Shown here: in pieces, positions 24,104-29,559 of the stretch
How positions within the stretch are numbered: position 1 is the stretch's first letter
How the letters are laid out: every line of letters begins with the position of its first letter
Assembly: GCA_934202005.1 (NCBI GenBank)
Contig: CAKPXP010000021.1
Span: 1 to 29,559, forward strand
DNA from: an uncultured Selenomonas sp.
GTDB taxonomy: Bacteria > Bacillota > Negativicutes > Selenomonadales > Selenomonadaceae
Length of the DNA: 29,559 bases
Direction: 5' to 3'
The notes under the pieces: model-generated
What the model was told of the DNA's origin: nothing
What the model saw: only the letters and a program-made list of their open reading frames with translations
Databases searched by the model: none
Made by a program: the position numbers and the translations under genes

Positions 24104-24690
24104 ACGAGCACCTCCTCCAGCTGCCGGACGAGCGCGCGCAGCGCACGCCCGCGATGGCTGATGGCGTCCTTTTCCGCAAAGGTCAGCTCCGCCATGCTCC
24201 TCTCCCCGACGTAGAAATACGGATCATAGCCAAAGCCGCCCTCGCCGCGCGGCTGCGTGCGGACCGTGCCGTCACAGCGCCCGTCCGCCGTATACACCGT
24301 GCCGTCCGTGTCCTCGAAGACGAGCGCGCAGCGGTAGTCGGCCGCGGACTGCGTGAGACCGCGCGCCGCAAGCTCCGCCACGAGCTTTTCGTTGTTCGCC
24401 GCGTCGTCGCCGTGCGTCCCGGAGAAGCGCGCGGAGTGCACGCCCGGCGCGCCGCCGAGCGCCGCGACCTCGAGGCCCGAGTCGTCGGCGACGCAGGCGC
24501 AGTGCGTCGCCAGCGCGTAGGCATGCGCCTTGATGCGCGCGTTCTCCTCGAACGTCGCGCCGTCCTCGACAGGCTCCGGGATCTCCGCGAACGCGTCGAG
24601 CGCCACCACCTCGACGGGGAGATGCGCGAACGCCTGGCGCATCTCGCGCAGTTTCCCCTGGTTCTTCGTAGCAATCACAATCTTTTTCAT
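24100..24690 (-). CDS. rdgB: XTP/dITP diphosphatase (non-canonical purine NTP pyrophosphatase)
   Basis: Removes ITP, dITP and XTP from the nucleotide pool by hydrolysing them to monophosphates, keeping damaged purines out of DNA and RNA. It has 196 residues, the usual length. Motifs: IATKNQGKLREM at the N terminus, FEENARIKA, VADDSGLEV, GYDPYFYV, and the C-terminal SHRGRAL. The ribosome site AAGGAGG precedes the ATG. It lies 36 bases after rph and overlaps the phosphodiesterase start by four bases. Confidence 0.97.
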   Translation of the reverse strand: MKKIVIATKNQGKLREMRQAFAHLPVEVVALDAFAEIPEPVEDGATFEENARIKAHAYALATHCACVADDSGLEVAALGGAPGVHSARFSGTHGDDAANNEKLVAELAARGLTQSAADYRCALVFEDTDGTVYTADGRCDGTVRTQPRGEGGFGYDPYFYVGERSMAELTFAEKDAISHRGRALRALVRQLEEVLV

Positions 24691-24726
24691 GACTCCGGCC
24701 TCCTTTTCCCTGCTTTCCCTGCGCGC

Positions 24727-25473
24727 CTAGCCGACACGGCCGACGAGCCAGACGAGCTCGCCGCCGAGTACATCCTTCTGATAGGAGATGAGCTCGCGGC
24801 AGCCTTTCTCCCCGTAGTCGAGGAGCGTCGTGAGCTCCGCGCGGCTGAACGGCCGCCCCTCGCCCGTGCCCTGCACCTCGACGAAGCGGCCGTCGCCCGT
24901 CATGACGACGTTCATATCGACGATGGCCTGCGAGTCCTCCTCGTAACAGAGGTCGAGGATGGGCTCCCCCTCATGACTCACGCCGACGCTGACCGCCGAG
25001 ACGAAGTTGCGCACGGGGAACGTGCCGCCCTTCTCGTAGAACGAGGCGCAGGCCTCAACGAGCGCGACAAACGCGCCCGTGATCGACGCCGTGCGCGTGC
25101 CGCCGTCCGCCTGGATGACGTCGCAGTCGATCTGTATCGTGCGCTCCCCGAGCGCCTTCATGTCGACGACGGAGCGCAGCGCGCGCCCGATGAGCCGCTG
25201 GATCTCCTGCGTGCGGCCGTTCTGCCTACCGCGCACGGCCTCGCGCTGCGTGCGCGTGCTCGTCGCGCTCGGCAGCAGCGAGTACTCCGCCGCGATCCAC
25301 CCCTCTCCCGTGCCGCGCTGGAAAAAGGGCACGCGATCCTCGACGCTCGCCGCGCAGATCACCCGCGTCGCGCCCATCTCGATGAGCACCGAGCCCGCGG
25401 GATAGCGCTGGAAATGTCGCTGCATCGCATATGGCCGGAGCGCGTCCGGCGCCCGCCTGTCTGGTCTTGGCAT
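24727..25473 (-). CDS. rph: Ribonuclease PH
   Basis: A phosphorolytic 3'-5' exoribonuclease that trims tRNA precursors and other RNA ends, acting as a hexamer. It has 248 residues, near the family length. Visible motifs: [13 protein letters not shown] segment ([15 protein letters not shown]), [15 protein letters not shown], the conserved [17 protein letters not shown] and DMNVVMTG, and VQGTGEG near the C terminus. It is the first gene of the rph-rdgB-phosphodiesterase unit. A 26-bp stretch with an 8-bp inverted repeat lies 35 bases upstream; I could not find a convincing promoter. Confidence 0.97.
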   Translation of the reverse strand: MPRPDRRAPDALRPYAMQRHFQRYPAGSVLIEMGATRVICAASVEDRVPFFQRGTGEGWIAAEYSLLPSATSTRTQREAVRGRQNGRTQEIQRLIGRALRSVVDMKALGERTIQIDCDVIQADGGTRTASITGAFVALVEACASFYEKGGTFPVRNFVSAVSVGVSHEGEPILDLCYEEDSQAIVDMNVVMTGDGRFVEVQGTGEGRPFSRAELTTLLDYGEKGCRELISYQKDVLGGELVWLVGRVG

Positions 25474-25508
25474 CTATCTGACTTCCTCTCTTGGAACTGC
25501 TGATGGAG

Positions 25509-25534
25509 GAGCATGCTCGTCCGAATGCATGCTC
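25509..25534. repeat. Inverted repeat upstream of rph
   Basis: GAGCATGC (25509-25516) and GCATGCTC (25527-25534) are reverse complements around a 10-nt spacer, in the untranslated region ahead of rph. It could be an operator or an mRNA leader hairpin. There is no further support. Confidence 0.35.
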
Positions 25535-25600
25535 TTCGTCATGGAACGTTTTTTCGCGCCGCCGATCCCCTCAGTCCGCATCGCGAAATGCCGCCCGCTG

Positions 25601-25630
25601 AAAAAACCTTCCCGTGCATGGGAAGGTTTT
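25601..25630. terminator. Bidirectional intrinsic terminator
   Basis: AAAACCTTCCC (25603-25613) pairs with GGGAAGGTTTT (25620-25630) around a 6-nt loop. The minus-strand product ends in six T, and it lies 34 bases after the stop of the CofE-like gene, ending that operon. Both genes flanking it are on the minus strand. Confidence 0.88.
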
Positions 25631-25664
25631 GGGAAGGATGAACCTCGCCCGGCGTCTGCCGCGC

Positions 25665-26339
25665 TCAGCGGTTCCCCTTTTTGCTCTCCTGGTACTGCCG
25701 ATAGTTCTTGATGATGCAGATCGGCGTCTTCTGGCTCGCGTTGCCGAACGGATTATCGAGCAGGAGCTTCGCCGCGAGCGGGCCGTCCACCTTGTCCGTC
25801 ACGCCGACGACGCGGCTGCGCTTGAGGTCGTTAACATCGGCGATCATCGCGCCGAAGCAGCCGAGACGCTGCTGGAGCTTCTTGACGACCTCGTTCGGAT
25901 CCTTCGGCCCGTAGACAATGCATTTGTCGAACGGCGGCATCGTGCCCGTCACATCGTCGATGAGCGCCGTCTGCTCGCCGCCCCACTTGTAAAAGAGGCC
26001 GCCCTGGCCCACGAGCTTGCCGAGGAAGCCGGCGAAGAGCGCGAACGCCACGCGCCATTTCCCCTCGACGTCCATGAGCGACTGCATGCCGTGCGGCGAC
26101 GCGAGGCTGCCGTAGTCCGGGATGAACCGGCAGCAGAACTGCGCGACGCGGGAGATCTTGAGATCCTCCGGGCGCACGAAACGCCCCTGCGTGATGGCGA
26201 CGACGCTCTCCGCCGTGCAGAGCAGGTCGTCTGGGCCGATCTTCCCCTTCGTGTAATGCTCAATGCAGTCGACAATATCATCTTTCTCGGTCAGGATGCG
26301 CGTCGGGACCGGGATGCGTTCTACCTTTGCTTCTGCCAT
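25665..26339 (-). CDS. CofE-like (F420-0:L-glutamate ligase family) protein
   Basis: A 224-residue soluble protein of the F420-0:gamma-glutamyl ligase fold. The clearest match is the N-terminal segment [20 protein letters not shown], which parallels the family's 'GDIVVIAxKxVSxxxGR' pattern. Other segments are [33 protein letters not shown] and [21 protein letters not shown]. Coenzyme F420 is not expected in this lineage and no other F420 gene is seen here, so it probably ligates glutamate or another amino acid to a different acceptor; that is an inference. The ribosome site GGGGGAG precedes the ATG. It starts 12 bases after the membrane-anchored gene and is the last gene of a three-gene operon. 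Confidence 0.8.
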   Translation of the reverse strand: MAEAKVERIPVPTRILTEKDDIVDCIEHYTKGKIGPDDLLCTAESVVAITQGRFVRPEDLKISRVAQFCCRFIPDYGSLASPHGMQSLMDVEGKWRVAFALFAGFLGKLVGQGGLFYKWGGEQTALIDDVTGTMPPFDKCIVYGPKDPNEVVKKLQQRLGCFGAMIADVNDLKRSRVVGVTDKVDGPLAAKLLLDNPFGNASQKTPICIIKNYRQYQESKKGNR

Positions 26340-26351
26340 GCTCTCTCCCCC

Positions 26352-26903
26352 TTAGTCCTTGGCGAGCGTAACGCCCGCGAGCTGCGCGATCTCCTCTGCC
26401 GTGAGCGTAAAGCGCACCTTCGTATAGTGCCACGGCGTGCGGCCCGTCTCCATCCAGATGAAATCGATCGGCACATCGACCATGTGGGAGAGCGCCTCGG
26501 CGAGGCTCAGTCCCTTGCGCGCGGTGAGCCTGATCTTCGCGAAGATGTGCAGCTTGTCCTCACCGTTCTTGTCGCCCTTTTTCTGGATGAGCACGGCCTC
26601 GAAATAGTCGTCCTCACGCGGCGCGCCCTCGCGCTCCGCCTTGCCGCGCGCCTCGACGGCGTCATACTGCTCATACGGCAGCTGCGGACGGGCGATCGCG
26701 TCCATGATGGTCGCGCACGAGCCGCCCTCGTTGAGGAACGTGAGCTCCTTGCTCAGCACGATGCTCTTCTCATCCATCTGCTCCTTCACGAACGGCGCGT
26801 CCGTCTTCACGACGACGTTCTCCTTGCCGAGGCTGGCGAGCACGAGCCTGCCCAGCACATAGACCGCCAGACAGACGACGAGAATCCAAAAAATGATTTC
26901 CAT
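26352..26903 (-). CDS. Membrane-anchored protein of unknown function
   Basis: A 183-residue protein with one N-terminal membrane helix (IIFWILVVCLAVYVLGRLVL, about 3-22) and a soluble remainder. The soluble part is rich in charged residues and strand-forming stretches (FEAVLIQKK, KLHIFAKIRLTARKGLSL, WHYTKVRFTLT) and has one Cys after the helix. I do not recognise the family. Its ATG shares one base with the stop of the thioesterase gene (TAATG), and the CofE-like gene follows 12 bases after its stop, so the three proteins are made together. It may serve as the membrane partner of one of them. Confidence 0.75.
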   Translation of the reverse strand: MEIIFWILVVCLAVYVLGRLVLASLGKENVVVKTDAPFVKEQMDEKSIVLSKELTFLNEGGSCATIMDAIARPQLPYEQYDAVEARGKAEREGAPREDDYFEAVLIQKKGDKNGEDKLHIFAKIRLTARKGLSLAEALSHMVDVPIDFIWMETGRTPWHYTKVRFTLTAEEIAQLAGVTLAKD

Positions 26904-27370
26904 TACGCTTCCCCTTTTCCCTGCGGAGCGGCTGATGCGCTCAGCGCTCCCTGTTTCTTCTCCTGCTCCATCGCCCGCTTGAGGATGGACCAGTATTTAT
27001 CAGTCAGCCGCTCGATATGGCCTGTCTCGCGGCTCGTATAGACATTCTGCGTGTGACCTGTCACGAGGACGGTGCCCGTCTGCGCGTCGAGAATGCGGTA
27101 GTCGAAAGCCATCTTCGCCTTCGTGAGCGCCGTCGGCGTCGTCTCGATGAGCAGCTCCTCGTCAAAATGTCCGGGCGAGAGATACTTCGCCCGCACCTCC
27201 GTGATCGGGAATACGTAGCCGTCGTCCATGAGCATATCGAGCGTGATGCCGATGGAGCGCAGATACTCCACGCGGCCGATCTCGAACCAGCGGATATAGT
27301 TCGCGTGATGGACGACCGCCATCGCATCCGTATCATAGAAATTCACGCGGTGTTTCACCGTCACAGGCAT
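26903..27370 (-). CDS. Acyl-CoA thioesterase, YbgC/4-hydroxybenzoyl-CoA type
   Basis: A hotdog-fold thioesterase that hydrolyses acyl-CoA. It has 155 residues. The active-site segment FYDTDAMAVVHHANYIRWFEIGRVEYL has the family's acidic residue (D15, in DTDAMAVV) and the HANY signature. The remainder (AKYLSPGHFDEELLIET, FDYRILD) fits the single hotdog. The C-terminal tail is Lys/Gln/Ala-rich and probably disordered. The start at 27370 (MPVTVKHRVNFYDTD) has AGGGGAG upstream; a longer frame to 27409 adds residues without a ribosome site. It leads a three-gene operon. Its 5' leader contains the fold-back element at 27443-27601. The substrate is unknown. Confidence 0.9.
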   Translation of the reverse strand: MPVTVKHRVNFYDTDAMAVVHHANYIRWFEIGRVEYLRSIGITLDMLMDDGYVFPITEVRAKYLSPGHFDEELLIETTPTALTKAKMAFDYRILDAQTGTVLVTGHTQNVYTSRETGHIERLTDKYWSILKRAMEQEKKQGALSASAAPQGKGEA

Positions 27371-27425
27371 GAAAAACTCCCCTTTCCGACGCCTCGCAAT
27401 ATGCCGCAAAGCGTGCGCCCCGCAG

Positions 27426-27438
27426 AATCAGTGATTCC
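27426..27438 (-). repeat. Solo end of the fold-back element
   Basis: AATCAGTGATTCC differs at one position from the right end of the element (AATCAGTGGTTCC). It abuts copy B across TTAA (27439-27442), giving an almost perfect 30-bp palindrome. It could be a remnant of an earlier insertion or a captured target. Confidence 0.6.
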
Positions 27439-27442
27439 TTAA

Positions 27443-27601
27443 GGAACCGCTGATTAATTCGGCACTCCGTCTTCGCGCGTCTGCACTGTCCTCTCGTCGT
27501 CGACAAATCCTCAGCGTAGCCCGCTACGCTTCCGGTTTGTCTCCTAGAGAGATACAGCGCATCCACGCAAATCCGGAGCGCCTCATTTAATCAGCGGTTC
27601 C
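27443..27601 (-). mobile_element. 159-bp fold-back MITE-like element, copy B
   Basis: The same length as copy A (159 bp), inverted relative to it. Terminal inverted repeats are GGAACCGCTGATT and AATCAGCGGTTCC. Compared with copy A, position 7 is G instead of A, and its partner position 153 is C instead of T, so the pairing is kept. The central hairpin has several mismatches on one arm. TTAA flanks both ends (27439-27442 and 27602-27605 reads TTAA), fitting a 4-bp (or TA) target duplication. It has no coding capacity. It lies between a likely promoter (27608-27636) and the thioesterase gene. Confidence 0.87.
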
Positions 27602-27607
27602 TTAATA

Positions 27608-27636
27608 AGACTAAAGCAAACGCCGCAGAAAGTCAA
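27608..27636 (-). promoter_or_regulatory. Likely promoter of the thioesterase operon
   Basis: On the minus strand: -35 TTGACT (27631-27636), 17-bp spacer, -10 TAGTCT (27608-27613). The start of transcription would fall at about 27600, the edge of the fold-back element, so the whole element would form the 5' leader. It lies about 40 bases after the murI stop. Confidence 0.55.
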
Positions 27637-27674
27637 GAAACCGCACGTCCCAAACGCGCGCAGCTCCCCGCCGC

Positions 27675-28457
27675 TCAGAGCGCGTACACGCGGTCGAGCT
27701 GGCGCAGATAGCGCTCGATGCGCGCGAGCTCCTGCGGCGCCGTCACGCGGCGTCCCGAGTAGTAATACGTCGTCACGCTCGTCCCCGCCTGCGCGAGCTC
27801 GCCGCGCTCTCGCAGACGGCGCACAAGCTCGTTCACCGTCCCCTCGTTGCCGTCGACGAAGCGCACCGAGGGCGGCACGACCTCGCGCAGCGCCGCCTTG
27901 AAATAATTGAAATGCGTGCAGCCAAGCACAATCGCCGAATACGCCTCGAGCGGATACGGCGCGAGCTCCCGCTGCAGGTACGCGCGCACGGCGGGCGAGT
28001 CGAACTCCTGCCGCTCGGCGAACGTCACGAGCTCCGGCAGTGCAAGGCGGTCGACGAGATGTTCCTTGTCCACGCGCTCGATGAGCGTCTCGAGCTTCGC
28101 GCCCGCGATCGTGATCGGCGTCGCCACGACGAGCACGCGGCGGCTGCCGTCGAGCGCGAGCGCCTTCTTCGCCGCGGGCTCCATGCCGATGATGGGCAGA
28201 TCGTAGCGCGCGCGCATCGCGGGCACCGCGACCGACGTCGCCGTGTTGCAGGCGACGACGATGGCATCGACGCCCTGCCCCACGAGGAACGCGAACGCCT
28301 CCGCCACGAACGCCTCGACCTCCGCGCGCGTCTTCGTCCCGTAGGGCACATGCGCCTCATCCGCATAAAAGAGGAACTCCTCATGCGGCAGCACGCGGCG
28401 CGCATGATGCAGCACGGAGAGCCCGCCCATGCCCGAGTCAAAAAACGCAATCTTCAA
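27675..28457 (-). CDS. murI: Glutamate racemase
   Basis: Makes D-glutamate for peptidoglycan. It has 260 residues. Motifs: FDSGMGGLSV (6-15), YADEAHVPYG, the two catalytic cysteines C70 in VVACNTATS and C180 in VLGCTHFNYF, and DGNEGTV near the C terminus. I choose the TTG at 28457 (M-KIAFFDSG): GGGAG lies 8 bases upstream, and the family begins just before KIAFFDSG. The frame stays open upstream to 28643, but that part is the tRNA-Ser gene read in frame and is not protein. It follows the tRNA terminator by about 60 bases. Confidence 0.95.
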   Translation of the reverse strand: MKIAFFDSGMGGLSVLHHARRVLPHEEFLFYADEAHVPYGTKTRAEVEAFVAEAFAFLVGQGVDAIVVACNTATSVAVPAMRARYDLPIIGMEPAAKKALALDGSRRVLVVATPITIAGAKLETLIERVDKEHLVDRLALPELVTFAERQEFDSPAVRAYLQRELAPYPLEAYSAIVLGCTHFNYFKAALREVVPPSVRFVDGNEGTVNELVRRLRERGELAQAGTSVTTYYYSGRRVTAPQELARIERYLRQLDRVYAL

Positions 28458-28483
28458 GCGGAAAACTCCCTTCCAAAGATAAA

Positions 28484-28516
28484 TCCATCCTGCCGAAGAA
28501 CCGATTCCATCCTGCC
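28484..28516 (-). repeat. Direct repeat upstream of murI
   Basis: TCCATCCTGCC occurs at 28484-28494 and 28506-28516, a 22-base period, i.e. two helical turns. A related CCTGCCATA stretch occurs here (28512-28519) and upstream of the radical SAM gene at about 29468. It could be paired regulator sites for murI; weak evidence. Confidence 0.35.
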
Positions 28517-28520
28517 ATAA

Positions 28521-28545
28521 GAAAAGAAGCCGCCCGCAGGCGGCT
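28521..28545 (-). terminator. Terminator after tRNA-Ser
   Basis: AGCCGCC/GGCGGCT (28528-28534 with 28539-28545) has a 4-nt loop. On the minus strand it is followed by TCTTTTCTT. It lies 15 bases after the tRNA 3' end. Confidence 0.8.
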
Positions 28546-28556
28546 CCCGAATTCGC

Positions 28557-28649
<93 letters not shown>

Positions 28650-28660
28650 GCGACTCGTCT

Positions 28661-28690
28661 ATTATAGCAAGGCGGCCGCGCTGTTGTCAA
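28661..28690 (-). promoter_or_regulatory. Promoter of tRNA-Ser
   Basis: On the minus strand: -35 TTGACA (28685-28690), 18-bp spacer, -10 TATAAT (28661-28666). Both are consensus hexamers. It starts about 5 bases before the mature tRNA 5' end. Confidence 0.9.
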
Positions 28691-28713
28691 ATCAGCGAGG
28701 CGCCCACGCGCGC

Positions 28714-29376
28714 TCAGTTCGCCTCATACGGACGGACGCGGAGCGTCAGGCCCTTCTCCTCGCAGAGCTCCCGGCAGCGCTCGATCTCCTCCGGCCCCTC
28801 GACATGGTCGACGATCGTGAGGACGACATGCGGCACATGCGCCTTCGCACGCACTGCGAAATCGAGCATGCCGTCATAGGACGCGAGACCGTACTTCGCG
28901 CGCGTGAGCTCATAGTAGCGCTGCGCGTTGCTCGCGTTGAGGCTGATGGAGATCGTATCGAGGATCCCCGCGAAGCGCGGCGTGATATCCTGCCCGTATT
29001 CGAGATTCGCGAGCCCGTTCGTATTGAGCCGCGTCGGCAGCTCCGGCTGCAGTTTCTTCGCGTAGGCAAGCAGCTCGAGCAGCACCTCGAGCCGCATCGT
29101 CGGCTCGCCGAAGCCGCAGAACACGAGCTCCTTCGCGTACGCCCAGGGAGCGCCATCAAGCGCCGCCTTGAGCTCCTCCACCGTCGGCTCCTGGCCGTGG
29201 AACCAGAGCGTCGAGCTCTCCGCCATCTGCTTCTTCTGCCGCAGGCAGAACGTGCAGGCGCAGTTGCATTTATTCGTGATATTCACATAGAAACCACGCT
29301 TCCCCTCCGGCATCACCGCGAGACTCTCCTCGAGCGGGAGATAGCGCCCTCCCGCATGCGTCGCGTAAATCAGCAT
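28714..29376 (-). CDS. Radical SAM protein, TatD-associated type
   Basis: A 220-residue radical S-adenosylmethionine protein, short for the superfamily. The cluster motif CxxxCxxC is C37, C41, C44 within NKCNCACTFCLRQ. Further segments are FCGFGEPTMR (the GEPT glycine/SAM motif), RLNTNGLANLEYG and ISISLNASNAQRYYEL. The N-terminal MLIYATHAGGRYLPLE and the compact length resemble the family linked to TatD-type nucleases. No tatD is in the window; the gene could lie beyond 29559. The ribosome site is AAAGGAAG. The substrate is unknown. Confidence 0.88.
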   Translation of the reverse strand: MLIYATHAGGRYLPLEESLAVMPEGKRGFYVNITNKCNCACTFCLRQKKQMAESSTLWFHGQEPTVEELKAALDGAPWAYAKELVFCGFGEPTMRLEVLLELLAYAKKLQPELPTRLNTNGLANLEYGQDITPRFAGILDTISISLNASNAQRYYELTRAKYGLASYDGMLDFAVRAKAHVPHVVLTIVDHVEGPEEIERCRELCEEKGLTLRVRPYEAN

Positions 29377-29477
29377 GAAACGGTCTTCCTTTCCTCATCC
29401 ACAAAACCAGTTGCCGCCTGTCCCAGCACTGACAGCACGCCAAACATCTTCCAGGTACAATACTGTCCTGCCATATA

Positions 29478-29559
29478 GGAAACGCTGATTAAATGAAGTG
29501 CTCCGGATTTACGTGGATGCGCTGTACTCTTCGGAGACAAACCGCAGGCGTAGCCAAAG
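29478..29559 (+). mobile_element. Fold-back MITE-like element, copy C (cut by window end)
   Basis: The left half of the element: GGAAACGCTGATTAAATG is one base different in the end repeat from copy B (A for C at position 5), followed by the shared GTGCTCCGGATTTACG and GGATGCGCTGTA segments. It is in the same orientation as copy A. The window ends within the central hairpin. It lies 101 bases upstream of the divergent radical SAM gene. The stretch between (29377-29477) holds only that gene's leader. Confidence 0.82.

Noticed and set aside
25493..25504. Possible solo end of the fold-back element upstream of rph
   Set aside because: GGAACTGCTGAT matches the end repeat with one mismatch, but only over 12 bases, with no partner end or target duplication; chance is likely enough.

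Overview
The window looks like chromosome from an anaerobic, high-GC member of the Negativicutes, most likely Selenomonadaceae (Selenomonas/Mitsuokella-like). The evidence is an SLH-domain outer-membrane porin of the OmpM type, a type B succinate dehydrogenase/fumarate reductase preceded by a two-subunit class I fumarase (the succinate/propionate branch typical of these organisms), and the [FeFe]-hydrogenase maturase HydF. The genus is inferred from gene content only.

Layout. 1-1549: serS on the minus strand with its own promoter and terminator. 1656-8706: a defence and addiction island on the plus strand, made of a complete type I restriction-modification operon (hsdR-hsdM-hsdS) followed by a HicA/HicB toxin-antitoxin pair with its own promoter. 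The two target-recognition segments of hsdS are much more AT-rich than everything around them. 8730-11821: a stack of three hairpins, a secreted protein of unknown function, hydF, and a divergent gene of unknown function. 11857-13446: a 159-bp fold-back miniature element, an HD-GYP protein with a structured leader, and a repeat also found at the window start. 13469-16760 (minus): a tightly packed unit of a small unknown protein, a PAS-GGDEF-EAL protein, queF and a pyridoxal kinase-family gene. 16886-18319: ompM. 18423-23570 (minus): fumarase alpha and beta, sdhC, sdhA, sdhB, which I read as one operon for fumarate formation and reduction. 23577-25473 (minus): rph, rdgB and a YfcE-like phosphodiesterase. 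25601-27636 (minus): an operon of a hotdog thioesterase, a membrane-anchored unknown and a CofE-like protein, with a second copy of the fold-back element in its 5' leader. 27675-28690: murI and tRNA-Ser(UGA). 28714-29376: a radical SAM protein of the TatD-linked type. 29478-29559: a third fold-back element, cut by the window edge.

The least explained material is the set of small non-coding repeats. Three copies of a 159-bp near-palindromic element all sit 70-115 bp upstream of start codons. Two copies of a roughly 80-100-bp hairpin repeat both lie directly behind the terminator-like hairpin of a gene, in the same orientation relative to that gene. Both families show arms that pair, and one base pair in the fold-back element has changed on both sides between copies. 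No CRISPR array, rRNA or complete transposase gene is visible. I did not find a clearly new multi-gene system.
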